DNA from: Ligula intestinalis
Lineage: Eukaryota > Platyhelminthes > Cestoda > Diphyllobothriidea > Diphyllobothriidae
NCBI GenBank assembly: GCA_036362985.1
Contig: JAYGXS010000004.1
Location: 6,251,065-6,315,064, forward strand
Length of the DNA stretch: 64,000 nucleotides
Direction of reading: 5' to 3'
Position numbers and translations under genes: made by a program. Positions 44,349 to 56,651 of the stretch are shown in pieces. Below the pieces are notes generated by a model. The model worked only from the letters and a program-made list of their open reading frames with translations, ran no database searches and was not told where the DNA came from. The first letter of the stretch is position 1. Every line of letters begins with the position of its first letter.

Positions 44349-47300
44349 AAATAAGGCGAACTGTTTGTGCGTCCACTGTTCGTGTCAGCACGTATGGTTG
44401 TTTTAGTTTTTTTGGTAATGAGATTATTAATAATTGAGAATCTGAAACAAAGTATTTCTGCAATTTTATCCATCCCCAGAGGTATGCACGTGCATTACTA
44501 CAGCCAGAAATGCATCTACTGATAAATTACAGGTGTGCGTTAATACAGCTAACTGCTGACACCCCATGGGCTTTCCGATAACAGTTGCATTTCTGGACAC
44601 TTAAACAGTAAACGTTATTATTAAATCGCTATATCCCGAGAGTATTTTCGCGGGAAATTTTGCATTTATTTGTGAAGCCTCGCAAACTCTTTGTCATAAA
44701 TTGTTCAAAATAAGGGCCTCACAATTTTTTTACGTTGAATTTAATGCGGCAGCCCTGCAAATACATAGCTCTCACTTCTTGGAAGTATCGACATCGTTTG
44801 AAGAGTTTGCGATGGTTTTGTTGACAATGACTACATAGCCCATTGGATTTTGATACACGTTTGGTTTCTTGCACTTTCGTATAGAGCTGATATGTCTGTT
44901 GGGCCTTATTTGCAGCTACTGTCGATAAAGGAACTACATAAGGATTTAAAAAACCAGCTTTGGTAGCTCTGGTTCAAAAGATTGCATTCTGACGGCCTTG
45001 AAAGTGCAGATCCTAATGCAGAGGTAATTGTGTAATAGATGTTAATAAAAAATAGGGCATGATTTTACAGATACAAATCGAAAATGATGCAATTAACCTT
45101 TGCAATGTACCGCTACTTTTTTGAAAAAATCTTATATGGTCACATTGTAAATTGCATTGGCTACACTGTAGTTGTTCTTCAAAGGAACGACGTAACGGAA
45201 TATTTTATTTGATAAAAAAGGCAAATGCCCACGTTTTTTAGGGAGAATAATTGGTTCGACTGAGGGTTGTCGATTTTCTCGGTAAAATTAGCAAAATTTT
45301 AAGTTGTTTGAAACATTTCAGACTGACTGTTAGCTTTTTTTCACACCGTAATGATATACTATTGGATCGACCATGGCATCAATTGCTAAACAGCTATTCG
45401 AAATATTCAATTCAAAGATGGAAATTTCACAAATGATTTCAACTATAACAACATTCAAAGATGATTTTTTGTCACTCCTCGTTATTCTTGAAGCCCTAAA
45501 GAATAAACTTAAAGTCAAAATTTAAATGAAATCATTATATGATTAAACTGCGTAATATTTTAATTCAAATATTCGGTGATATCCGTGACCAAAGCTAACG
45601 GGCATCTTATGCAGAGAGTGATTTCCATTTTCGAACGAAAATATTTCGGTGACAATATAAATCAAGCACATAAACAACTTCATCAGTTTTCTATTTTTCA
45701 CCTAAATGCGTTGTAAATAAGTAGGCGAGGTTTCCTGGAATGACACTGTGCAGATCACTTGCGTGGCGTGAGTCTGCGCCCTGGTGTGCCAACTATTACC
45801 ACGGCTTTGGAATTTGGCCTGAATGCACACATTTTTTTTCGGATCCAGTGGCTGAACATCGAATTACATGACAGCTGGAAGAATTAAGGTCTGGACTTCA
45901 CATCACCTACAGCCCACAGAATTGGTCACGTGGCCGGGATAACATTCAAATTTCCTGATCCAACGACAACACATTGTACACGGTGTTATCGTAGGGATAC
46001 TCAAACTTAGTCCGAAAGCCTATGTTAGTGTCACATAACGGGGAAAATTGCAAATAGCACTAGTAAAAACTGGCATTCTTCGCCCCATCTTTTAAAACCA
46101 CAAGCTTAAAGATAATTGTTCGCTTAAATACTTTCTTTAAGTGCATAATTATTCAACGAAAATCTATTTACTTCATACTGCATTGATGCTTCAGTATGTT
46201 TGGAACATTCATGGCCAAACATGTTTTGCTCTACCTCAGCCACAGTTTTTTGACTATAAATACTTTGCATGAACATTACAAATATTTTATATAACCTGTA
46301 CTATATTTTTATCACGGTGTCAGTTAATATTTGATTTAAGATGGAAATCCTGCTTTTGTTGGTATTTTGACCAAATGCAAACGATATTACACATTGTTCT
46401 GCAAATTAATCAAAAGTTGGGTGTTATTTGTAAACATCTATTCGTTTAATTTGATTAAAATCACGTTGGATGGGTATATGTTTGCGAGTATTACGCTTAA
46501 AATTGTTTGTAATTCTTCTTTTTAATAAAATATGTGGGCTTGTCTTGCAGGCTGCGACTCCTTGCGTTAGGAATGCATCTGACGCAGGTTATCACTGCAA
46601 GCCACACCAGATTTTGCGGTCGGTCAAACTACATGTATTTTAACGCCGGTATTTTTTGTGTCTGAGATATTTCAGATTTGGCTGCACGATAAAACAGATA
46701 ACACGCATACTCTACGTAATAATTTGTAAAAGAAAATGTTCCAAAGCATTATTAATTTTTTGTACATTTCATTAAAAGTTTCTCACTTTTTTTCCCACAC
46801 TCCATTCAAACTTTCAGATTATATTCCCCGTGCAAATTGTTACTATTTTTCGTGTGCTCATTTATTGCAGTTTATTTAAATTAACTGAGGTATCGAAAAA
46901 ATTGCGGTTGCAACGCATAATCTATCGAAACACCGGAGAAGACATTCTGATGAGCAGTTGTTTTTGCATTGTTGTTGTAAAACGTAAAGCAATTAATAAG
47001 TGTAGATTCGTTGTTTTGTTACAAGCAGTATTCCTGATCAACTTGAACGTTTCCAATTAATATTCCGATACATGTGGTAAAAATTTCTTTTTTCATCACC
47101 AAATTCATGGCACGGGCATTTGCTAACTAACGTTTCTTAACGTTAAAACACAGCACTCTTATCCAAAGTATGTACCTAAATAAAACAAACTTAGAGCCCC
47201 GCGCCATATGAAGCCATTGAAACCCATCCTTATAATCAGTAAAATTAAACGTCATTGAAATTATTTTGCTGCCGGGATATTCACATGTAAGCGCATGTGA

Positions 47301-48639
47301 GATGATATTAATCTATGGATGCAGCCTTAAGGACAAAATTTACAAAGTGCTTGACCATATTACTTTCAATATGAGGTAACAAAACGGATGTATTAGACTG
47401 CACAATTTTGTTGAAATCGAAACTGTACTTTATGCATTTGCAATCTGGTTTGCCTAACTGCTTCGAGCGCAGAGATAAAAAATCATGTGATAATATATAA
47501 TCATTAATAGAACACAATTTAAACGGCTAGATATAGTGGATTATTGGAGCAATCGATATGTTCACTTCGTTTTTATGTAGGAAAAATGCGGCAAAATTAA
47601 TGTATGCGTTTCTTACAAATCTGAACATCAAACTCGTTTTTTAAGACGATTTTGTGCATCATCAACTGCAAGGCTTTTAGTAAAACAGTAGTTCTTCCGA
47701 AATTCTACTGTATTCGTTTTGTTATACGGTCTTCAGTTTAAGTTTTGCCTTATTTAATGTAACAGAAGTTAGGAACACACTCAAACGTGTGTCTTCCTAT
47801 ATACTCCGCTCATCACTGGTCGTCGTTTGCCAGTTGATTACAAACCATATCCAATAATTACGCTAACGTTGATGGAGTTTTGGCCAACTTATCAGCTCAG
47901 TTATAAAAATAAGTTTGAATCATTATCTTTTGAAGACGTGACGACGTTTATGCACAAAAGGAAGGCCGGAGATCACAATCAGGTTTTATCTCTAGTCGCT
48001 GCATCATCTACTAGCAAAACGCGTGCCTAGGTATCTAAATATTAGTCAGAGAGTATGCAAAGAAATACCTTCTTTCTCTATATGACTCGTTAACTTCTGC
48101 ATAAGCGTTAATACATCCTTCCAATCATACGACAGTAGGATTACAATGAGTGTCTTAAGATCTCACCTTTTTTACATTTTGAAAAGAAGATGACAACGAA
48201 GCTGCTTTAAAATTGCTGTTTGTTAAGACGTGTCGCGAAGTGTTGATCGCTTCTTTCAGAAGGTCATTTACTTCTTCCTAGATATGTTTTTCATGCAAAC
48301 AAATTTTCTTCCCTTCTGTGTCCACTTTTAATCAGGGTATTTTTTCCTCGTCTGCATAAATCTACGCACTTTAAGGAAAAACATTGCAACAGCGTAACAC
48401 CGGCGTTATCGAGCCAGAATTAAAGCTTAGAATATTTTTGTTGACTTTGGTCTAACTTGAAACACCATCCAGTCAACCATCTCTTGATTTGGACTGATTA
48501 TAAACTATTAGGCTGTCCGCTTTGTATGGATAAACCTATTTTAGGAGTATAGCTTCACCAAGTTTTAGAAGGAAAAACAGTGAAGACTAGAATAATTTTA
48601 TTTGACCTAGTAGACCAGGTGAGACCTTAGCTCAAATGG
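44349..48639. other. Intronic AT-rich DNA; no gene seen
   Basis: Short frames only. No repeat family recognised; occasional moderate-GC patches (45720-46000). Confidence 0.5.
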
Positions 48640-48720
48640 TGCACAGCCAATGACTCAAACGGATAGGTGAGTTCTGTAAGCGGTTGTTGAATGTTCGTCA
48701 ACGGATTAGGATGCAGTTAG
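48640..48720 (-). repeat. SINE family 2 fragment in the GPCR intron
   Basis: The minus strand reads GACGAACATTCAACAACCGC, TTACAGAACTCACCTATCC, close to the 32360-32480 copy. Short, with no B box. Confidence 0.4.
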
Positions 48721-51700
48721 AAAATTTATAAACCCCCGTTTTTAAAGCTGTACCACTTCGTTTGCAAATTCATGGTTCAAAATTATAACTGAAGGAACGT
48801 GAACTCTTAGGTCCCTAGCATGCTAGTTTTGGCATCAACCTAATATTTCTAGGAATCTAAAACTTTTACAATGTAGACAACAAAATATTTTAAAAAATGG
48901 TTCCACCGGTGACCAACTTAGAGCGCCAACTTCTGACACATATATGCAGTTTATGAAATTGAGATTGTGCCACGAGAATGCATGAAAGAAAATAGTTTCC
49001 GTACACACACGATGCCTTAAGGTTCGTATATTTGGCGAATTTTGAAAACAACTTCAGGCTTATTTTGAAAAATAAGGTACCAGTTGTTTGAACTGAAATT
49101 ACAGAGAAATTTGAAAGTTTACCCAGGACAGGAGAGGGCGACGCAGACATTCATCGAGAGAGATATTTGAAGATGTCGTCGCACAAAAAATAATCCAGTC
49201 GTTTACCTGTATTGATTTATCTTATATTTTTAATATACAATTGCCATCGCTAGGTTCATTTTGGCACCTGAGACAAGTAAACTTTCCCTTCAAGTTAAAT
49301 TGTGTGTTTTGTGTGGAATATTTTAAGCTTAGCTCAATAGTTTCAGCCTGTTAGAAAACGTAGACCCATAAAAAATGTGGTCATGAGTTAGCAAACAAAG
49401 TTAAGCAAGCTTATTTCATATTTGTATTGAAGGACCGTGATATAGGTTATGGGTTCGCCAAGTTGATAATTCAGATTGTGGTTCTATCACCATGCCGATT
49501 CTAGATCATATCCTACAGATACATCGATGCAAGGAAAAAACTGTTATAGTTAGAATTGTCGCTTTCCTCTGAAAGCCTACATTTGCAAATCCAGCACTCT
49601 AGACCCCTTTTTTTCTTATCATCCCCAGCGCAAGATATTCTGAAAAGAATATCATGTTGTAATTAATGAACCACAGGGTAATGCCCGTCACAAATTCCGC
49701 ACACTCAACGCAATTGAAGAATAAAATTGAAATAGCTGTAAGAATTCTAGAATAGAGTTTATTTGATTCTGATTTGGTTACAGTAATAATGGACGATGTT
49801 CATCAACGAAAAAAGGCTGTGGAGCTCAGTCACATCGAATTGGCAGCAGTGAAAGCCGTTTACCGAAGAACTGAAAATATCCTTTATATTCTGATATACC
49901 TGTTACACCATAACTAGCTCAGACCTCGCTCGGAGAGGACTTGAATTGTACTTTAAAAATGTATAGCTTCAAATGTATACCACCCTTAACCTTAAAACAT
50001 CGGTGCCAGAAATTGCTAATCTTTATGAGTGTACGCGGGGAAGTTAACTCAAAAGTAGCTTAAAATCAGTTGTTTAAAGCTCAAAGTTATCACAATAAAG
50101 GGTATCTAGGAAGAAGTAAGTCAAAATACTTTAACACAATTTGCTCACAAATTGGCAAATTAATAAGAAATAAAGAGACGGATGCATTTTGTACCCTCGT
50201 TTGTGTCAATATACTATTCAAAAGTTCCGAATGATAAATGTCAAGACAGAGTGTAATTCATACATCGGTTAGGCTGAATTGGCACACTCTTTTCGACAAG
50301 AAACCAATACAACGAAAATCACGTAAAAAAAGGCTTATTACAGCGTGATAATAGTTTAATTCAATTTAATTTTTAGTTTGTTTATTTTATTTAGAGTTTA
50401 ATTTTTCTTAATTTTTAGTCAGCTGGTTATATTTTTAGTTTAAGTTTATTGTTTTAGTTTTTGTTTGTTTTTAATTTTTAAGTTTGAGTTTTTATTTTAT
50501 TTTTTATTTTATTTTTATTTATCTCTTCTGAAAAGTTTCTGATAACATTAAGTTGCTACATATGCCCTATTGTTAGGCTAAGGCATTAAAAATTTTCAAA
50601 AAATATAATGGTTTCTTGAAAATAATGATATATATGGCAATCAAATTATCGTGCTGCCTTATCAATATGTGATATTTTAAAATCGTTTTCACAGACTGGT
50701 AGTATTGCATTATTGCCATATCTGCTGTAAAATAGAACGTTCAATTGACTTTTTTGCAGATTCAGTGCTATTTCTACCTTGGCTTTGTGACAAACAAATG
50801 GAGTCTTGCAAAAAGACACTGTATTTACCACTTTAAGCCAAAAAAGATGCGCACGTTTAGCAGCAAACCGTTTCAAAACAATGTGGAGCTGTGCTACAAT
50901 TGGTAGGAAATGTAACATTACTTTTCGAAGTGCACTGTTTTAAGGGATATTTTTTCTCGGTATTTAAATACTTTTATTATAGTCAATGAGTGCATGCACT
51001 CAAAAGGCGCTGAGGTAATAAAACTTGAGAAGTGATACCGGCGCATTCATGAATTTAAGCATAGTAGAAAAAATGCATTACTTTAACTGATTTTTGTTGC
51101 GCTCAGCCAGCCAAGTAATAAACTCCCAGTCCTATGCTAAGTGCCTCACATCAAAGGACTTGTCCCAGTTGACTCCCAATGTATATGCTTTAGACTGAGG
51201 GCCGTACATTCTAGTCGATAATTACAGATTAAAAGGTTTATCTCAAGCCCTTTAAAGAGTGCTTGGTACGTGTGTACCCGAATGGTGCAATTTAAGAGAT
51301 GTATCCTATCTCATGCTTAAAGGACCTATACTAGGTGTCTTGTATGTTTTGGAGCCTAAACATTGAACTTGAAAACATTCTTACAAATTAAAATATAAGC
51401 CGTACATTGTTTAATATTTCATTGGAAATATTAATTAACCTTATTTAATTTCTGCCTTTTTACTTAAAAGTTTTTCGAAACACGCAGCTAAAGCATTTAA
51501 AAAGGAATGATATATAACCTAGGTGGGCATTCAAATTATCAACTTCCAAATGTCTGGTATTGAGCAAAACACAGAAACCATGTTTTTGGCAACCAGGCGC
51601 ACAATTTGCACATAATTCCAATTGCAGTGTTTATAAATAAATTTAATTCTTAATTCCAAATTATTGCTTCAGAAATTATGATTTCTATAAAAAAAGTTTA

Positions 51701-54700
51701 ACTTCTTCGTAAAAAAAGACTGTTAATCAGTTTGACCGTAAATTGTATCAAGCCGTATTCAAATATAAGTTACCTGCATATTCCTTAACAGAAAAGCAGT
51801 TAATATGCACTAGCGATGTGAAAAAAGTAAGTGACCTTGGTTTAAATTTTCAGATGTAAAGTAATCAATTTCAGTTTGCTCGCGTTTTGAAATTAACACT
51901 AAGAATGGGAAAAAACATCACCATGAAAATTTCCAAGGAACACTTGATTCATAATACATGAGATATAAACTGATAAGATCATTATGAAATCCCTAGGGAA
52001 TTATCTGCAGTGATTGGGTGTTTTAGATCGCCGTTAAGGGTTAATCATACAATTTCGAATGACATGACATAACTAAGATTCCATTATCTGGAAGACGCAT
52101 CAAAATTAGTTGTTCGCAACTGGTTTCTCTAAGTTTCATTTTTTGTGCACCTTGTATGAACCTTGTACGACTCTGCAAGCCCCAGAAAATATGTTTGTTT
52201 TAGAATGAAAATTACACTGACTAGCAGTTTGATGGCAATAAGTCAAGAAACAGTCAAATGACTGCAGGCTTTAATCACAAAATGCTCTCAAACAACGTTA
52301 AATATGCATTGCGCATTCATCGTGCATGTATAGTTAACTGGGTTTTTGTAAATCATACAAATTGACTTGTTACGCTAGGAAGCCTTTGCATAATTCGATT
52401 TTTTTAATCTACAGGGAGTTTGATGTTATATTTAGAAAAACTGTCCATTTTTGAAACAATCATCTTGAATAAATAGAGTTGGATATTTTTCCAAATATTT
52501 GACAAAGGTCAGACTATAAAGATTGGAAGAAAATATATTTATTTGAATTCCTAAGAGCAAAAATGCTCAAGCGAGAATCTGATCCGATGCATGTCGGTTT
52601 TACTTTTGAGGACGATTTTGAATGTCATGGAAGAGAAACTGATTTAAATGCCAGCCGGTTGTCAGATATACATTTGGAAATAAAAAATCTAAGTTGGTTC
52701 GTATAAGGACCTCACCTTCGTTATTTCTATTACTTACAGTGTGGAATCATATGATAACTTCATTACCTTTGCGTTGCAGAGCTTATGTGTGCCTATTTCA
52801 TCTAATGGTGTAGGAAACAATATACTTATGCCGCTAACAATTATAAAACCTCTCCGTTTGTGATATAGGGAAAAACTTCGTTGGTAAAGTACAGCAACCG
52901 CTTAGCCTATTTCCATTTGCATAACCGAGTTCAAAGAGTGATAAAGATCCCTTGCTGATAGTTCCCTTTTTAGGCAAATGGCTATGCCATTCATCACGCA
53001 GTCATGATGGGCGTGAGATTCGCAACGATATGAATAACTTACGATTTTATTTCCCTTAACATCTGCCGTTGTTTCCTGAACCACACACGCAGCATTGACC
53101 ATAAGGGTTCGTTGCTTTATACCAGAATGGTCATTTTTTGAACAAAACAAACAGCTTTGACTATGAGCTTACGTTACTATATGCGCTTTCGTTGCTAAAT
53201 ACTACGTCGGTCATTAAGCTAAAGATCTAAAAATACTATGTTTGGATTATAAGAAAGGTTGCTTGAAAGTGCATTAAAAATAATTTACTGAAGTAAATGT
53301 ATCTAAAGTTGATCATCAGATCTACATAGTTCTATAAAAAATAAACAGTGTAAAAAGATAACTTGGTTTTTATTTGCGACACGGGTTGGCATTATTCTAG
53401 ATTTTTATGCCACCTGAGTGAAGACGTCGACATGGCATGAAAGTAAACTCTCGAAGGATGGCAAATGCATAATTTGAATGAGGCTCATCTTTTTTAATCC
53501 TGTTAAACTAATTCCAAATAACAAAAAGAAATATTTATTTATCAAGCGGGTTGCCTGCTTTCTGACTGCTGAGTACTTTTCACCAATTATGCTCGTCAAG
53601 ACAGGATAGGAATAAGAAATCATGTTGTTGAGGCCTAAAACTGTTTGCCCACGTTCCCTTATTTGCAAGTGCTCTAGAAATTAACTCAACGAGGGTACAA
53701 TGTATTATTTTGGTTTAAGAGAATTCATCAAAATACATTGTAAAATGTTTCTTATTAATATTCTACTAATTAGGTTTTTAAGCCGTTAATGCAACTATTT
53801 GTCCATCCCGAAATGCACTTTTAAAATGACTATGAGAAATTGAACAGGGAATTACAACGACTAAAAATTCAGGACGGCGAGAAGACAGACTAAATACCAA
53901 AGGATAATTCATTATAGTTAGGATTGGTTAAGTCTTTAAGCTGCAGGACATTTTGACTTAATTAATAACGTATGAAATGCATCCTGTTAATATGATGTGA
54001 GGTGAGCGTTAAAGAATAAAAAATAAAATTTTACGCTTGTTGAAACGCAAAAGCAGCAATCTTGGCTCCGGTGGATTTCACCTTATTTAAAATTTAATTT
54101 GCCATTTGATAGAAACCTACCGTAGCAAATAATGAGTTGGCCATTCTAATAAGTGCGCGTGCATGTCACTTCCCCCTTTGAGCACAATTCAGTCCTCATG
54201 CAAATAAATTATTTTGAGGCGTCGAAAATGTTGTTGGGCTATAATCATGTTTCAGATGACACTATCAAGTAACTGATAGCAGAATAACTTGGTAAAATGT
54301 GTACCTTATCAAACTGGAAGGAGAAAAATAAGTTCATCTCTCATCAAGCATGGACCAATTTGTTGTGTTTGGAGGGCTTTTTTGACAGGTTTGGTGCATG
54401 CTTAGAGTAAGGTTTGTTGTCAGCCACTTTTCAACTGTAACATAGCTAGGCGGATAGCTATTTACTTTACCTACTTCACAAGTTACGAACAGCTGATATG
54501 ATGCTTACATTAAATAACACGAGATGACGAATAAAAAGTCTGCATGTTTGCAGTGGACATGGCTATCTCGGACACAGTACACGATATGTTACATGATGTC
54601 CAAATGGTTTTACTGATCAACCCAAATCATCCAGGGTTATAATCTTTCAGGTGTCTTACGTACTTCACTCATCAAAAAGTAAATATTGTTAATCAATATT

Positions 54701-56331
54701 TAAGCCGAAAAAATTTGCAACGATTCTCAGGACTGCGATACTTTTGAGGTTAGCATAATAAGGATTACTTTATTGTATATAAAAGATTAGTTAGTATTCT
54801 TTCCAAACGTTAGCAATTTTTTTGTGTACGTTTTGATTGCTTGCTTTCAACGCTGCTCATAAAAAGTGATAAATAATCTGTTAAGGTTGCCATGTTCCGT
54901 CTTTTATGGTTGAAACATAACCTTGCATGCACAGTTAACACGGCGCAATCTGATGAGACCAAGTTCATATCAGATCTCCTGAACTGCAAGCAACAAACGC
55001 CCTGGCCATTGCGCTGCGTTTAATAATTATCCTTTACTGTGGCAAAAGTTTGTGCGTTTTAATGTTTTAACATATAACAGCATGTGCAGGATTAATACGG
55101 TGTTTTTAAAGGCAAAAATTGGAATTCCGGCCAGGCTTTTGAAGGATAAGGAAAATAATTGCTACACTGCTTGCCTCCTTAGGTTAGTTTTCTTACTCGT
55201 CGAACGCTGAAATTGGCTGAGATTAATATATCCTTAGCTGGAATACTTTTTGTCTTTCTTATCAATAGCAATGCCCTTATGCACTCTACACCCGAAAAAA
55301 TGAGTATTATTTTGTAAAACAGGGAAAATGTTTTTTTATTTTACAATTGGTAATAAACTTCTATGTACTTAAATGTATTTTTATTTTCTCAGCAAAATGT
55401 ATTAATGTGCTGCTGCCGCTTCTAGTTGTAAAATATTTTTGTTGCGTTTGGTCAACATTTTTCATTCAAAATAAGGTGAAAGGTCAAGTGAACGTTAAAG
55501 GACTTCCTCTTCTAGCGTAAGCTTGTATATCATTGAGACCGTTCATTCTTTCCCAATATAACTCAAACTAATCAAGCCAAGGTGCCTGATATTGTTCTTT
55601 TTATAATAATAAGTGAAGTAGCTGAAGAGACTGTGCATATTGCATACCTTAAACGTGCTTATTTGCAATTTATTGTTCACAATCGTCTGATGCTAAGGAT
55701 AAAAAAGTGCACGCTGATATCTTACCTGAATATTACAGCTTATTAAACGTACTGACTGAATGAAAGTTGTTCCCCTAAGGCAACATCTGTGCCTTCTTTA
55801 TGTGCACATCTTGTGATCTGGATATTTTTTTTGAACTGCCTTGTATTTTTTTACCTGAATATTATTTGCCCATCATATATAATGTGTATTCAGAAGGTTG
55901 TACCTATGACCTTGCTCATGTTCTACCATAAAATCAGTTAAATGGCTTAAACTTTACTTAATTTAACATGATTTCAAAATCATTTCTCTAAATCTTTATA
56001 AAAAATGCTGGTTTTTTACAAATTGGATGATGTTGAACGCTAAAAGAAAGCGTCCGTACGCACAAGGGGCATGTTCGTACAATTATAGAGGTGAACTATG
56101 TACAAATTGTGCATTTGCAGACTCCTTTGATATGATAAAGTCAAACAGGGAAGATGCCTTTAATAAACAACGATGTATAACGTTACTACATCTTTCCAGA
56201 ATAATTCAATTTTCAAGTTACATTTTCGACCAAGAAGAGAAAAAACTGTTTTAAAATGTATGCAAATAAAAAAATTGCAGGCCACCGTTATTAATTTTAA
56301 AAATTTTGCTTAAACATACGCGTTTGCTTAC
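48721..56331. other. Intronic AT-rich DNA; no gene seen
   Basis: Apart from the T-rich tract at 50340-50523, no structure stands out. Frames at 52902-53150 and 53405-53668 (minus) lack flanking splice signals that would fit the GPCR frame. Confidence 0.5.
50340..50523. repeat. T-rich low-complexity tract in GPCR intron
   Basis: Repeated TTTTTAGTTT, TTTAATTTTT and TTTTATTTTA words over about 180 bp. A possible relative of the TTTTTTAGTTAACT pair near 554-608. Confidence 0.8.
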
Positions 56332-56651
56332 CTAACAAGACCAGTTGGAAGAGTTGCAATGAGGCTGACGGCATCAGTAATCGAAATTGCCAACATGTAA
56401 TAATAGACCGTTGCGTTGAAGCACTTGTTTGAGAACACAACAATATTGATGAGGTTGAGTATGATGCCTGTGAGGCAGACAATTGTCATGACATAGAAAT
56501 ATCCTATGAACTCAAACCGAGTGAAAGAACAGGGTGCGAGAGCTGAGAAAATGCCTGACGCATTTGTGGCGTTGTCTAGTTGCGTGCCAGGCTGGACGCG
56601 TGATTCGGAAATATTTATCGGTAAGAGAGTCACAAATTCCATAACTGACAT
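56332..56651 (-). CDS. Neuropeptide-type rhodopsin-family GPCR, exon 1 (N-terminus, TM1, TM2)
   Basis: First coding exon of the receptor completed at 39537-38514. The ATG at 56651 opens a 47-residue extracellular N-terminus with three N-glycosylation sequons (N13, N27, N30). TM1 follows at about 48-73, with the conserved Asn in GIILNLINIV (N66), then TM2 at about 81-103 with the sodium-site Asp at D93 (LAISITDAV). The exon ends at 56332 with AG, followed by an ideal donor GTAAGC. Without splicing the frame would stop at once (TAA 56330-56328). Splicing in phase 2 to 39537 gives an unbroken 447-residue protein, typical for this family. No signal peptide is apparent, as is common for these receptors. 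An upstream 5' UTR exon and the promoter are not identifiable. The start is the first in-frame ATG; an earlier coding exon cannot be excluded. Confidence 0.85.

Larger units (their letters stand above)
39538..56331 (-). other. GPCR intron, 16.8 kb, phase 2
   Basis: The interval between donor GTAAGC (56331 downward) and the TTTGTAG acceptor (39538). It is AT-rich and holds the hairpin/hammerhead-like insertion (41112-41301), the Penelope-like element (41482-44348), a SINE-like fragment (48640-48720) and a T-rich tract (50340-50523). The remaining sequence shows no convincing exon on either strand. The intron follows from the two exons making one receptor; no transcript has been seen. Confidence 0.75.
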
